In this document: piece by piece, positions 26,885 to 35,784 of the stretch
Layout of the letters: the number at the start of each line of letters is the position of its first letter
Numbering within the stretch: position 1 is the stretch's first letter
From: Burkholderia sp. GAS332
Lineage (GTDB): Bacteria; Pseudomonadota; Gammaproteobacteria; Burkholderiales; Burkholderiaceae
Assembly (NCBI GenBank): GCA_900142905.1
Contig: FSRV01000002.1
Span: forward strand, 2,170,001 to 2,234,000
Direction of reading: 5' to 3'
Length of the DNA: 64,000 nt
Translations under genes and position numbers: made by a program
The notes under the pieces: generated by a model
Databases searched by the model: none
Seen by the model: only the letters and a program-made list of their open reading frames with translations
Told to the model about the DNA's origin: nothing

Positions 26885-28336
26885 TTGGATATGGTCTCAA
26901 CCCAAATAAAACGCGTGCTATTCGCGGTTACGATTGGCCTGGTTCTGGCGCCCAGCACGGCGACGGTTCAGCAAGCGTTCGCACAAAGCGCGCCGGTGGC
27001 GCAAGCCGCCGTCTCGCAGGAAGAGGCAACCGATATCGCACGGGAAGCCTACATCTACGCTTACCCGCTCGTTCTGATGGAAATGACGCGTCGGTTCAGC
27101 ACCAATGTCGCGGATACGCGGCGCTTCGGCAAAGCGCCGATGAACCAGTTTGCGAGTGTGCCGGCCTTCCCCGACGATAAATTCAAGGCGGTCGTACGAC
27201 CCAATGCCGACACGCTCTATTCGATCCTCTGGTTCGACGTTTCCAAGGAACCGATGATCGTTCGCGTGCCGGATTCGGGTGGCCGCTACTATCTGATGCC
27301 AACGCTCGACATGTGGACGGACGTGTTCGATTCCGCCGGCAAGCGCACGACCGGAACGGGTGAGCAGTTGCTTGCGATCGCCGCTCCGGGTTGGCAAGGC
27401 AAACTCCCCGCTAACGTCACGCTCATTCATAGCCCCACGGCGATCGGTTGGATGATCGGACGCACGCAGACCAACGGCAAGCCTGATTACAATGCCGTCC
27501 ACCAGTTCCAGGCCGGCTTCAAGGCAACCCCGCTTAGCCAATGGGGCAAGGCGTATCAACCGCCAGCAGGGAACATCAATCCCGCCTGGGATATCTCGAC
27601 ACCGCCCGTCGTACAAGTGGAAAAGCTCGACCCGGCAGCCTATTTCGCGCTCTTCACCGAACTCACGAAACTCAACCCACCGCACGCGAATGACTACGCC
27701 ATCCTGAACCGGATGCGACGCATCGGTATCGAGCCGGGTAAGCCGTTCGCGTTTGGGTCAGCGTCGCCGGAGGTTCAACAGGCGTTGACCGAAGGATCCG
27801 CCGCAGCCCAAAAAGAAATCCAGGTACGGTTTAAGGAAATTGGCGTCGCGACTCATGGATGGCGTACCAACCTGACAACGATCGGTACTTACGGCACCGA
27901 CTATCTGGGTCGCGCTGCGGTCGCGTTTGCGGGTTTGGGCGCAAATACGGTCGAAGACGCCGTCTACCCGACTGCGGTCACCGATGCGGACGGCCAGCCC
28001 TTCAACAGCGACAAAGCTTACGTGCTTCATTTCGACAAGGACCAGATCCCACCTGCACGCGCCTTCTGGTCACTCACCATGTACAACGAAGAGCAATTCT
28101 TCGCGGCTAATTCGCAGAACCGCTACGCCATCGGGGACCGTGACCCGCTCAAATACAACCCCGACGGTTCACTCGACATCTATATCCAACGTCAGTCGCC
28201 TGGTGCGGATAAGGAGTCGAACTGGTTGCCCGCTCCGGCAAGTGGGGCGTTCACGATGAATTTGCGCCTCTATTGGCCGAAGCGCGAAGTGCTATTGGGG
28301 CAATGGTCCCCGCCGGCGGTAAAGCGCCTCGACTAA
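26885..28336 (+). CDS. DUF1254/DUF1214 secreted protein
   Basis: 483 aa from a TTG placed six bases after GGAG; an ATG at 26891 is an alternative that shortens it by two residues. Signal peptide to about residue 38 (QQAFAQS). DUF1254 region with EEATDIAREAYIYAYPLVLMEMTRR and RPNADTLYSILWFDVSKEPMIV; DUF1214 region with FDKDQIPPARAFWSLTMYNEEQFF and QSPGADKESNWLPAP. It is a third subgroup, distinct from those at 19972 and 21428. It follows porin copy 2 and precedes an acyl-CoA ligase gene. Confidence 0.88.
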   Translation: MDMVSTQIKRVLFAVTIGLVLAPSTATVQQAFAQSAPVAQAAVSQEEATDIAREAYIYAYPLVLMEMTRRFSTNVADTRRFGKAPMNQFASVPAFPDDKFKAVVRPNADTLYSILWFDVSKEPMIVRVPDSGGRYYLMPTLDMWTDVFDSAGKRTTGTGEQLLAIAAPGWQGKLPANVTLIHSPTAIGWMIGRTQTNGKPDYNAVHQFQAGFKATPLSQWGKAYQPPAGNINPAWDISTPPVVQVEKLDPAAYFALFTELTKLNPPHANDYAILNRMRRIGIEPGKPFAFGSASPEVQQALTEGSAAAQKEIQVRFKEIGVATHGWRTNLTTIGTYGTDYLGRAAVAFAGLGANTVEDAVYPTAVTDADGQPFNSDKAYVLHFDKDQIPPARAFWSLTMYNEEQFFAANSQNRYAIGDRDPLKYNPDGSLDIYIQRQSPGADKESNWLPAPASGAFTMNLRLYWPKREVLLGQWSPPAVKRLD

Positions 28337-28428
28337 GTCGCGCAGAAAGACAAAACCGTTTGCCATCCAGCACCCGCGCGGCAAACGGTGCCCCTCAACC
28401 TCCGGAGATACTGTCAGGAGACAAACTC

Positions 28429-30066
28429 ATGCAATCCCTCGGCCAGATGATGTACGCGCCGATGCTTTTGTCATCGATACTCGAACAGGCCGCACGCCAT
28501 TCCGCCGATGTTGAAATCGTGTCGCGGCGGGTGGAAGGCGATGTCCACCGCTATACGTATCGCGACTGTCATGCACGTTCCATGCAGCTCGCTCAGGCGC
28601 TCCTCGCGCGCGGCATCCAGACCGGCGAACGCATCGGCACGCTGGCCTGGAACGGCTATCGTCACATGGAGCTGTATTACGGTGTAAGCGGCATCGGGGC
28701 CGTGTGCCATACGATCAATCCCCGGCTGTTCCCCGAGCAGATCGCCTATATCATCAATCACGCGCGCGACCGCTTCGTCTTCTTCGATGCATCGTTCGCC
28801 GCGCTCGTCGAACAGATCGCCGGACAATGTCCGCATGTCGAAGCATGGATCATGCTGGGCGACGAAACCGCGCTGCCGTGCAAATTCGCCGTGCCGCTGG
28901 AATGCTACGAGAGCCTGATCGCCGGGTACAGCGGGCGCTTCACGTGGCCTCAGTTCGATGAACAGCAGGCCGCCCTGCTTTGCTACACATCCGGCACGAC
29001 CGGTAACCCGAAGGGCGTGCTGTATTCGCATCGATCAACCACCTTGATGGCCTACGCTTCGGCGCTGCCCGATGTGCTCGCCTTGTCCGCGTCGGAAACC
29101 GTCGCACCGGTCGTTCCGATGTTTCATGTGAACGCGTGGGGCCTGCCCTTCTCGGCCACGCTCGTCGGTGCGAAGCTCGTGTTGCCGGGTGCGAAACTCG
29201 ACGGCGAGTCGCTGAGCAGTCTGTTTGAGCAGGAAGGCGTGACGATGTCCGCGGGCGTCCCGACAGTATGGCTCGGATTCGTCGACTACATGCGGCGCAC
29301 CGGCAGGACGAACGGTACGTTCAGGCGCGCGATCGTGGGCGGCGCCGCATGTCCGCCACATCTCGCCGCGTCGCTCGAGGAGATCGGGGTGAAGGCGGTG
29401 CACGCATGGGGCATGACCGAACTGTCGCCGCTCGGCACGGTCTGCACACCCTCGCATAGCTACGCACGCAAGAGTATCGACGAGCGAAGACTCATCGATG
29501 TCAAACAGGGTCGCGTAGTGCCAGGCATCGATCTGAAAATCCTCGACCCGAATGGCGACGAACTGCCGTGGGATGGTAAGTCAGCAGGTGAACTGATGAC
29601 CCGCGGGCACTGGGTGGTGGACTGTTACTTCGGCACCCACACGTCAGCACTCGAAGACGGCTGGTTTCGGACTGGCGACATCGCAACCATCGATGCAGAT
29701 GGCTATATGCACATCACCGATCGCAGCAAGGACATGATCAAGTCCGGCGGTGAATGGATTTCGTCGATCGAACTGGAGAACATCGCGGTGTCGCATCCGG
29801 AGATCGCACAGGCGGCCTGCATTGCCTGCGCTCATCCGAAATGGGACGAGCGGCCGCTTCTCATCGTGGTGGCTCGCGAAGGCAGCAGCGTCACCGCGCT
29901 GGAGCTGTTGCAGTTCTATACGGGCAAGGTATCGAAGTGGTGTGTTCCCGATGACGTCGTGTTCGTTGCCGACCTGCCGCTCACGGGAACCGGGAAAGTG
30001 CAGAAGCTGATGCTACGGCAACGCTTCAAAGAGCACTTCACGGATTTCGACGTGCGTACGGTATGA
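28429..30066 (+). CDS. AMP-forming long/medium-chain-type acyl-CoA ligase
   Basis: 545 aa from the ATG after TCAGGAGACAAACTC; the upstream in-frame extension overlaps the DUF1254 gene and lacks support. Motifs: CYTSGTTGNPKGVLYSHRS (near 185), WGMTELSP (near 325), DGWFRTGDIATIDADGY (near 415), ITDRSKDMIKSGGEWIS and the terminal Lys in GTGKVQKLMLRQ. It activates a fatty or other carboxylic acid to a CoA ester. A second ligase at 13520 belongs to a different subgroup, so two acids or two pathway steps are likely activated in this region. Confidence 0.92.
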   Translation: MQSLGQMMYAPMLLSSILEQAARHSADVEIVSRRVEGDVHRYTYRDCHARSMQLAQALLARGIQTGERIGTLAWNGYRHMELYYGVSGIGAVCHTINPRLFPEQIAYIINHARDRFVFFDASFAALVEQIAGQCPHVEAWIMLGDETALPCKFAVPLECYESLIAGYSGRFTWPQFDEQQAALLCYTSGTTGNPKGVLYSHRSTTLMAYASALPDVLALSASETVAPVVPMFHVNAWGLPFSATLVGAKLVLPGAKLDGESLSSLFEQEGVTMSAGVPTVWLGFVDYMRRTGRTNGTFRRAIVGGAACPPHLAASLEEIGVKAVHAWGMTELSPLGTVCTPSHSYARKSIDERRLIDVKQGRVVPGIDLKILDPNGDELPWDGKSAGELMTRGHWVVDCYFGTHTSALEDGWFRTGDIATIDADGYMHITDRSKDMIKSGGEWISSIELENIAVSHPEIAQAACIACAHPKWDERPLLIVVAREGSSVTALELLQFYTGKVSKWCVPDDVVFVADLPLTGTGKVQKLMLRQRFKEHFTDFDVRTV

Positions 30067-30295
30067 CATCCGCTAGCGGGCAACGCTCCGTCTATAGTTG
30101 AACCCCGATGGGTAGGCCGAAATGAGCGCCCCAGCCTTCGACGGCGGCGAGGTCTTGTTCACGATGGACGGCGCGTCAGACTTCGGCTGATACATGCGCA
30201 GACGCGGCACCACGCACGCCGCGCGTCGCATCGTCCCGGACGACAAGGGATGAAATGGATTTGACCTAGTCTAGCAACAGGACTGCTTTCAGAAT

Positions 30296-30313
30296 ATTGG
30301 ACCAAAGGCCAAT
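30296..30313 (+). promoter_or_regulatory. GGACC box before the intact outer-membrane barrel gene
   Basis: ATTGGACCAAAGGCCAAT, a variant with GGCC in the right half, followed after exactly 22 nt by TATCAT (30336-30341). The gene starts 106 nt downstream. The rest of 30067-30419 shows nothing recognisable. Confidence 0.8.
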
Positions 30314-30419
30314 TATCAGAACGGCCTGCTATGCATATCATGTGTTAGAACGAGCGCTCGATGGCGTGATCACAGTGCTTTCGTCGAAATCAGCAAAAAC
30401 GTGAAAGGAGACAGGTGAG

Positions 30420-31199
30420 ATGCAACGGTTTCCTGCAACACGTTCAGCACTCAACGCGACAATCGTCCTGTTTGCCGCTGCGGTGCCAACCGTCACTCTG
30501 GCCCAGCAACCTCCAAGCGATGCATGGCAGTTCGAAGCGACGCCCTACCTATGGGCTGCTGGCATGAGCGGGTGGTCGCGCATCGGCGCCCGGACGCCCA
30601 CCTCCAACGTCGACGTCGGCTTCTCCGACGTGTGGCGGGCATTGAACTTTGGCGCGATGGGCACCTTCGAAGCCCGTAAAGGACGGTGGGGAATCATCGT
30701 CGACGGAGTCTACGTGAAGCTCTCGGACACATCCGATCCGCTGCTTAACGGACAACTCGGCACCGTGCGACTGAAAATGACGCAGACGGTCTTGCAGGCG
30801 GCAGGCGCATACCGCGTACTCGATAGCCCGGTGACGCCAATCGATGTGCTGGCAGGTGTTCGTTATACCTATCTTCATGGCGATCTTTCCTACTCCGGAG
30901 GTCCGCTATTGCCGAATGGCGCCAGTCGAAACAACAGCACGGACTGGACCGACGGTTTCATCGGCCTGCGTGCTGCCTACGCCTTTTCGGAAAAGTGGTC
31001 AGTCTTTGGATACGCCGACGCCGGCACCGGTGGCACCAAACATTCGTGGCAATTAATTGCTGGCGCAGATTACAACTTTACGAAGACGATCGCTGCAAAG
31101 ATCGGATACAGAATACTCAGCATGGACTACGAAAAACCCAATTTTCTTTACAACATGAAGACTGAGGGATTTTTCGCCGGAGTAAGTTTCAAGTTCTGA
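30420..31199 (+). CDS. Outer-membrane beta-barrel protein
   Basis: 259 aa. Signal peptide to about residue 28 (TLAQQPP), then alternating amphipathic strands (WQFEATPYLWAAGMSGW, FGAMGTFEARKGRWGIIVDGVYVKL, VLAGVRYTYLHGDLSYSG, IAAKIGYRILSMDYEKPNF) and a terminal Phe (VSFKF), as in 8-stranded OmpA/OmpW-sized barrels. ATG preceded by AAAGGAGACAGGTGAG. It is driven by a GGACC box. A 5'-truncated copy is at 8180-8590. Function unknown. Confidence 0.85.
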   Translation: MQRFPATRSALNATIVLFAAAVPTVTLAQQPPSDAWQFEATPYLWAAGMSGWSRIGARTPTSNVDVGFSDVWRALNFGAMGTFEARKGRWGIIVDGVYVKLSDTSDPLLNGQLGTVRLKMTQTVLQAAGAYRVLDSPVTPIDVLAGVRYTYLHGDLSYSGGPLLPNGASRNNSTDWTDGFIGLRAAYAFSEKWSVFGYADAGTGGTKHSWQLIAGADYNFTKTIAAKIGYRILSMDYEKPNFLYNMKTEGFFAGVSFKF

Positions 31200-31285
31200 T
31201 GTGAAGCACCGAATGCCATCTGCAACACGTCCGTGCCCTGCTCTTCGATCCTCACTGCGCACTGTACGAGATTCGCTTCCGCGCG

Positions 31286-31368
31286 CTATGGCGCACGCCG
31301 CCGTGCCTTCGCGCGGCGCGATAGCATGTTGAGGCACTCGACGAATGCCGAGAATGCCATCGCAGCAT
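31286..31368 (-). pseudogene. 3' fragment of a terC gene
   Basis: The minus strand reads [26 protein letters not shown] then stop (TAG at 31286-31288), matching the last 28 or so residues of the intact TerC at 7350-8093 at DNA and protein level. Homology ends abruptly near 31368. It converges with the intact barrel gene, just as the intact terC converges with the broken barrel gene at 8.2 kb. The rest of 31200-31448 holds nothing else. Confidence 0.8.
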
Positions 31369-31448
31369 GCGGCTTCTCAATGCTTGAAACTGAGGTGTGG
31401 TTCGATCAATCCAATCCGATTTCGTCAAGCGATGGGTCGGAAGATCCA

Positions 31449-34400
31449 TTAGCACCTGGGAGTCCCTGGTGCACGGGAGGTTGTCGCGTCCGTCGAAGCT
31501 TCGCCGTCTTCCCGCTGTGCCGCGCCGTGCGCCATAAGCGAAGGCGGGGTAGACCTGAAACGAACATCGCGCTGCGGGAACGGAATTTCAATGCCTGCCT
31601 GCCTCAGCTCAAGGTCGATCGCCGTGAGTACTTCATGAGTCGCGGGAAGTCGTTGGTCCACACCTTCGACGAATAAGAAAGCCTCAAAATCGAGCGAGCT
31701 CTCGCCGAAGGCGCGGAAGAATACGCAGGGCTCCGGATCCGCCAGAATGTATGGCACCGAGCGCGCTGCTTTCAGGATCAATTCGCAGACGAGCGCGGTG
31801 TCCGATCCATAAGCGACGCGGATCTTCGGCACGAGCCGCGTGATGGAATCGCTCAGTGTCCAGTTGATCACCCGCTCCGTGATGACCGTTTTGTTGGGTA
31901 TCACCACTTCTTTGCGATCGAAGTCGACCACCGTGGTGGCGCGCGCCTGCACGCGAGTCACTACGCCGGTCAGATCGCCCACGGTGACCGTATCGCCGAT
32001 GCGGATCGGCCGCTCGAACAGAATGATCAATCCGGACACGAAGTTGGCGAAGATCTCCTGAAGCCCGAAACCGAGCCCTACGCCCATCGCTGCAACCAGC
32101 CACTGAATCCGGGACCAGCTGCCGCCCAGCAGACTGAACACCGTCACTACCGTCCCACCCACGATCACGTAGCGAGCCAATGTGTTGATGGCGTAGCGGC
32201 TGCTGCCTGAGAGCCGCACCCGCTCAGGAAACGCGACCTCTAGAAATCCCCCGATGTTTTTGACCGCGATGATCGCGACAAATCCCACGGCCAAGGCGAA
32301 CATCACCCCGCCAAGGGTTACCGCCCGCTCGACCGTTTGCCCTTCAACGACATCGGAATAGGTCCAGAGAGAAATCTCGTTCAGCAGGCTCAGCCCCGGC
32401 AATGCGTCACGCCAGACCACCAGCACGCCCACCACCAGCAGGATGACGGATAAGGCGCGCAACAACCGCGTTGCCTGGGCGCCGATCGATACCGGGTCAG
32501 GTCGATCAAGCTTCTTGCGCACCCCATCGACAAAGACGATGGTCTCCGGATCCTTGCCTTGGGCTCGCGCACGCTCAAGTTCGACGCGTTGATTGCGCAG
32601 CCAGCGCGCGGCCAGCGCGTGGAATAGCGCGATCGCTGCCGCCGTCAGGCAAGTGAACAGCACGAGCCGGCCGAAAACCTGCGCCGCATGATAGAAGCCG
32701 GCCGCCGACAGCACAGCAAGTGAAATCGGCACCATGCACGCGACGAGGTAGAGGACGTGCTTCGCGACCACGCCCCGTTCCTCCGCATTGGAGACAAAAT
32801 ACCGCGTGAAAACGCGGCCACCCGGCCGGAAAGTCACGGCGACCACGCTGGCGAACACGAGAAGGGCCAGCATGTGGCTTAGCCGCCCCAGCGAGGCGCG
32901 CACGACGGGGTCATCGTACTGGGAGGCGGCCAGGCTAATGAAGCCGAGCGGTACCACGAGGAACGTGAATGCGCCTGATGCGCGGCGTAGCATACGCACC
33001 GACTGGGCATCACGTCCGAATTGCAGTTCGGCAATGCCACCGGGACGGAACAGCCGCAAAAGGAACATCCCTATCAGTACTCCCCACGCGGTGAGGTTGC
33101 AAGCCTCACCAACAGCATTGGCAAATTCCGAAGCCGTCGACGAGGCGACAATCAGGTCTCCGATCGCCCCGATTGCCAGCGGCAAAGGCGAGACGAAAAG
33201 CAGTGTTATGCCAAGAGCCTGCACCGTGGCGGCGACGTTGCTGTTGCCCGCGACATCCCGACGCTCGGCCAGCCGTTGCAGGCGCGTAAGAAGCCGTTTG
33301 CGCATGACCAGGGTGGCGAGCACCACACCGGCCAGCGCCAGCACTTGAATCCAGCGAGCCTGAGCCTGGGTCTCGAGTGTTTCGCCCACCTCACGCCAGC
33401 CGCCTGGCGCGGCCAGCCACCGCAGTGTCTGCGGGAAATCACGGAAGGACCGCCCCGACAGAGGCGCCACCGGCACCCAGAACAGCGCCTTGTCAATCAG
33501 GCTGCGATAGTCTTGCGCCGTGCTCAACAGTTGGTCCTCGGCAGCGACGAGCTTGTCCAGCGTGTTCAGATAGGTCCGCTGCGACACCCCCAACTGGTCG
33601 AGCAGTTCCTTGCGCTCGGCGATCAGGACCTGGGCCTCGCCGCGTAGACTCGCCGATTCCGACGGGGTCGTGCGCGCGCCCTCGTCGCGCATGACAACGT
33701 CGAGTTCCTGATCTGGGTCTTCAAGGCGACGTCGCTCCCGCTCAACCTGGAAAGCCGCTGCGGAGATCGACTCGGCGGCCTGCGCCCGTTCGCCACGCGC
33801 CCGCCGGAACTGTTCCGCTTCAGGCAGCGCGGCGCCGCGCTCCGCGAGCACCCGGGCCAGCGATTCGGTGAGCTTGCCCCGTTCCAGCCGCAATCGCGCA
33901 CGCTGAAAATCGAGCTCCAGGTTCTCTGCCTCTGCTGCGCGCAGATTGCGTGCCAGCCGCAACGACTCGATTTGTCTCGCCGTTTCGGCAAGCTGGGCGG
34001 AGCTTTGAACATTGGCAGCCGCGAGGCGGCTCAACACGGGGCTGCGGCCCACCAACTGCCGTTCGCGCCCGGCGGCGTCTTCCTCGGCTAGCCGTGCGTC
34101 ATCGACCCGACGCTGATCGACCTGAGCAGCCAGCCGCTTCAGGTCGGCATCACCACGCTGCACTTGCGCCCGTATCAGTTCCTGTCGTAGTCGCGTTAGA
34201 CGGACAATGATGGGTTGCGCGTCGATACGATTGCGCAAGACTTCCGCCTCGGCTTCGCGAACCATTAGCGTGGCCCGCTTCGCTTGTAACTCCGTTTTTG
34301 CGAGCAAAGTTTGACGTGACGCCCCGGACGCAGTCTGGATCTCATCACGCAGGCGCTCCAGACCGGCTTGCGCCTCGTGCTGCGTGTTGCGCAAATCAGA

Positions 34401-34970
34401 GGGCTCCGTGTCGGCACGTTCGATTTCGAGGTCGAGTTCCGCGAGTTCGGCGCGTGTCGCGGCCTGACGCGCCTCACTCTGGTCTAGCGTGTGCTCGAGA
34501 TCATCAAGCGAGCTTGCGCTTGCCGGGGTAGGAATGGCCGGCTCCGACACCGAGCGCAGTCCTTCAAGCTGGCGCTCAAGGTCACGGGTCTGCGCTGGCG
34601 CATCCCGCATCAACTGGCGATAGCTCTCCGCCTGGGCACGCAGCTCCGGAACACGCTCCAGATCCGCAAGCGCTGCGCGGGACAACTCCGCGATACGTGC
34701 CTTGGTGGGCGCATCGATGTCCTTGCGCACCTCGGCTTCCCGGGCGGTGCGGCGCACTTCTTCGATGGACAAATCAGCGGTGGGGACAGCGCCGGGCGGG
34801 TCGCCCTGCGCCGCGACGGCGCTCACGGTTGCTCCGGCCAGCAACAGTCTCGCGATGATCAGGAGAGCAGCCAGACAGGCCGTGCCCGGGAGGCGCCGCG
34901 CGCAGCCCACCCCCGCCCTGTCCAGTAGCGCTTTGACAGCGAGGACTAACCGGTGCGGCGGGCTACTCAT
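31449..34970 (-). CDS. Giant MscK/KefA-like mechanosensitive channel
   Basis: 1173 aa from ATG 34970 (a TTG three bases earlier is possible). N-terminal signal/anchor (residues 20-55), then a long periplasmic coiled-coil part (about 60-500, rich in Arg, Glu, Leu, Ala), roughly ten transmembrane segments (about 510-900), and the MscS pore and beta domain: MGVGLGFGLQEIFANF, ILFERPIRIGDTVTVGDLTG and KEVVIPNKTVITE. This order matches MscS_porin-MscS_TM-MS_channel proteins such as MscK. It would open under membrane tension to release osmolytes. It lies 75 nt after a small periplasmic protein gene and may be in the unit that starts with the MCE gene at 37404. Confidence 0.9.
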   Translation of the reverse strand: MSSPPHRLVLAVKALLDRAGVGCARRLPGTACLAALLIIARLLLAGATVSAVAAQGDPPGAVPTADLSIEEVRRTAREAEVRKDIDAPTKARIAELSRAALADLERVPELRAQAESYRQLMRDAPAQTRDLERQLEGLRSVSEPAIPTPASASSLDDLEHTLDQSEARQAATRAELAELDLEIERADTEPSDLRNTQHEAQAGLERLRDEIQTASGASRQTLLAKTELQAKRATLMVREAEAEVLRNRIDAQPIIVRLTRLRQELIRAQVQRGDADLKRLAAQVDQRRVDDARLAEEDAAGRERQLVGRSPVLSRLAAANVQSSAQLAETARQIESLRLARNLRAAEAENLELDFQRARLRLERGKLTESLARVLAERGAALPEAEQFRRARGERAQAAESISAAAFQVERERRRLEDPDQELDVVMRDEGARTTPSESASLRGEAQVLIAERKELLDQLGVSQRTYLNTLDKLVAAEDQLLSTAQDYRSLIDKALFWVPVAPLSGRSFRDFPQTLRWLAAPGGWREVGETLETQAQARWIQVLALAGVVLATLVMRKRLLTRLQRLAERRDVAGNSNVAATVQALGITLLFVSPLPLAIGAIGDLIVASSTASEFANAVGEACNLTAWGVLIGMFLLRLFRPGGIAELQFGRDAQSVRMLRRASGAFTFLVVPLGFISLAASQYDDPVVRASLGRLSHMLALLVFASVVAVTFRPGGRVFTRYFVSNAEERGVVAKHVLYLVACMVPISLAVLSAAGFYHAAQVFGRLVLFTCLTAAAIALFHALAARWLRNQRVELERARAQGKDPETIVFVDGVRKKLDRPDPVSIGAQATRLLRALSVILLVVGVLVVWRDALPGLSLLNEISLWTYSDVVEGQTVERAVTLGGVMFALAVGFVAIIAVKNIGGFLEVAFPERVRLSGSSRYAINTLARYVIVGGTVVTVFSLLGGSWSRIQWLVAAMGVGLGFGLQEIFANFVSGLIILFERPIRIGDTVTVGDLTGVVTRVQARATTVVDFDRKEVVIPNKTVITERVINWTLSDSITRLVPKIRVAYGSDTALVCELILKAARSVPYILADPEPCVFFRAFGESSLDFEAFLFVEGVDQRLPATHEVLTAIDLELRQAGIEIPFPQRDVRFRSTPPSLMAHGAAQREDGEASTDATTSRAPGTPRC

Positions 34971-35045
34971 CAATGTTCGCCTCTCAGTTCAGGGCGCGCC
35001 AGCGCACCGGTGAAGCAGCATGACCACGCTACCCGGGTCGGCACT

Positions 35046-35633
35046 TCAAGGTGCGCGCGTGACCGACAGAGCGACTGCCTCTGTATAGTCGAGCGTCAGC
35101 TGGTCGCCCACCTTGACGTTGTCGAGCAATTCCGGATGGCGTACGCGCGCTTCAATCACGTTGCCTTGCGGCCCCTTCACTTTCAACAGCGCACGCTTGC
35201 GATCAACGCCGATCACGTCCGCGACAATGGTGGTGCGATGCTGCACGCTGCCGGATGGCATCGCGCCGAGCGGTGCGCTAGCCGCACTCACCGTTTCCGT
35301 GGAGCTACGAATCCCGTTACCGGGAGAAACTGACAACGCCACCGCCCGCGTGAGTTTGATACGCACGTGATCGTTCGTTTTTAGCTGATCGAAATTCTTT
35401 GCGCCCGGGCCGACTGCAAACACGAATGTCTGCCCCTGTGCGTCGGTCACCTGGACCTCGCGCGTGGCTGGATCAATGGCGCTGATCGTACCAGTCAGTT
35501 GATAAGTATCGGTGAGCCTGATGCTCCTGGGGGCACCCGTGTGACTCGTGGTTTGCTGCGCGATGGCCGAGTCAGCACACATTCCTGCGAACAGCAACGT
35601 ACCTGATACAACCGCAGCGGCGATAAACTTCAT
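35046..35633 (-). CDS. Exported two-repeat beta-rich protein
   Basis: 195 aa from ATG 35633, which starts a signal peptide (MKFIAAAVVSGTLLF..., cut after AIAQ). The mature protein has two similar halves: TISAIDPATREVQVTDAQG then KTNDHVRIKLTRAVALSV, and VIGVDRKRALLKVKGPQG then KVGDQLTLDYTEAVALSV, suggesting duplicated small beta-barrel (OB/PRC-like) units. No named family recognised. It lies between the MCE gene and the MscK-like gene on the same strand, so a periplasmic accessory role is likely. Confidence 0.7.
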   Translation of the reverse strand: MKFIAAAVVSGTLLFAGMCADSAIAQQTTSHTGAPRSIRLTDTYQLTGTISAIDPATREVQVTDAQGQTFVFAVGPGAKNFDQLKTNDHVRIKLTRAVALSVSPGNGIRSSTETVSAASAPLGAMPSGSVQHRTTIVADVIGVDRKRALLKVKGPQGNVIEARVRHPELLDNVKVGDQLTLDYTEAVALSVTRAP

Positions 35634-35784
35634 AACAACACCCCTCATCAGTTAAACCGGCACTTAGCCAGTGACGCGCGTTTCGTTACTGGCGCCTTTG
35701 TCGCGCCATCACGCATAGGCATGCACGACTCAGCTCAAATCAGACCCTTTTCGTCTGCCAGCACCTCGGGCAGGATAGAGCGGA

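Noticed and set aside
8590..31450. Possible insertion sequence or integrase explaining the inverted duplication.
   Set aside because: No transposase, terminal inverted repeats or integrase-like gene was seen near either breakpoint.
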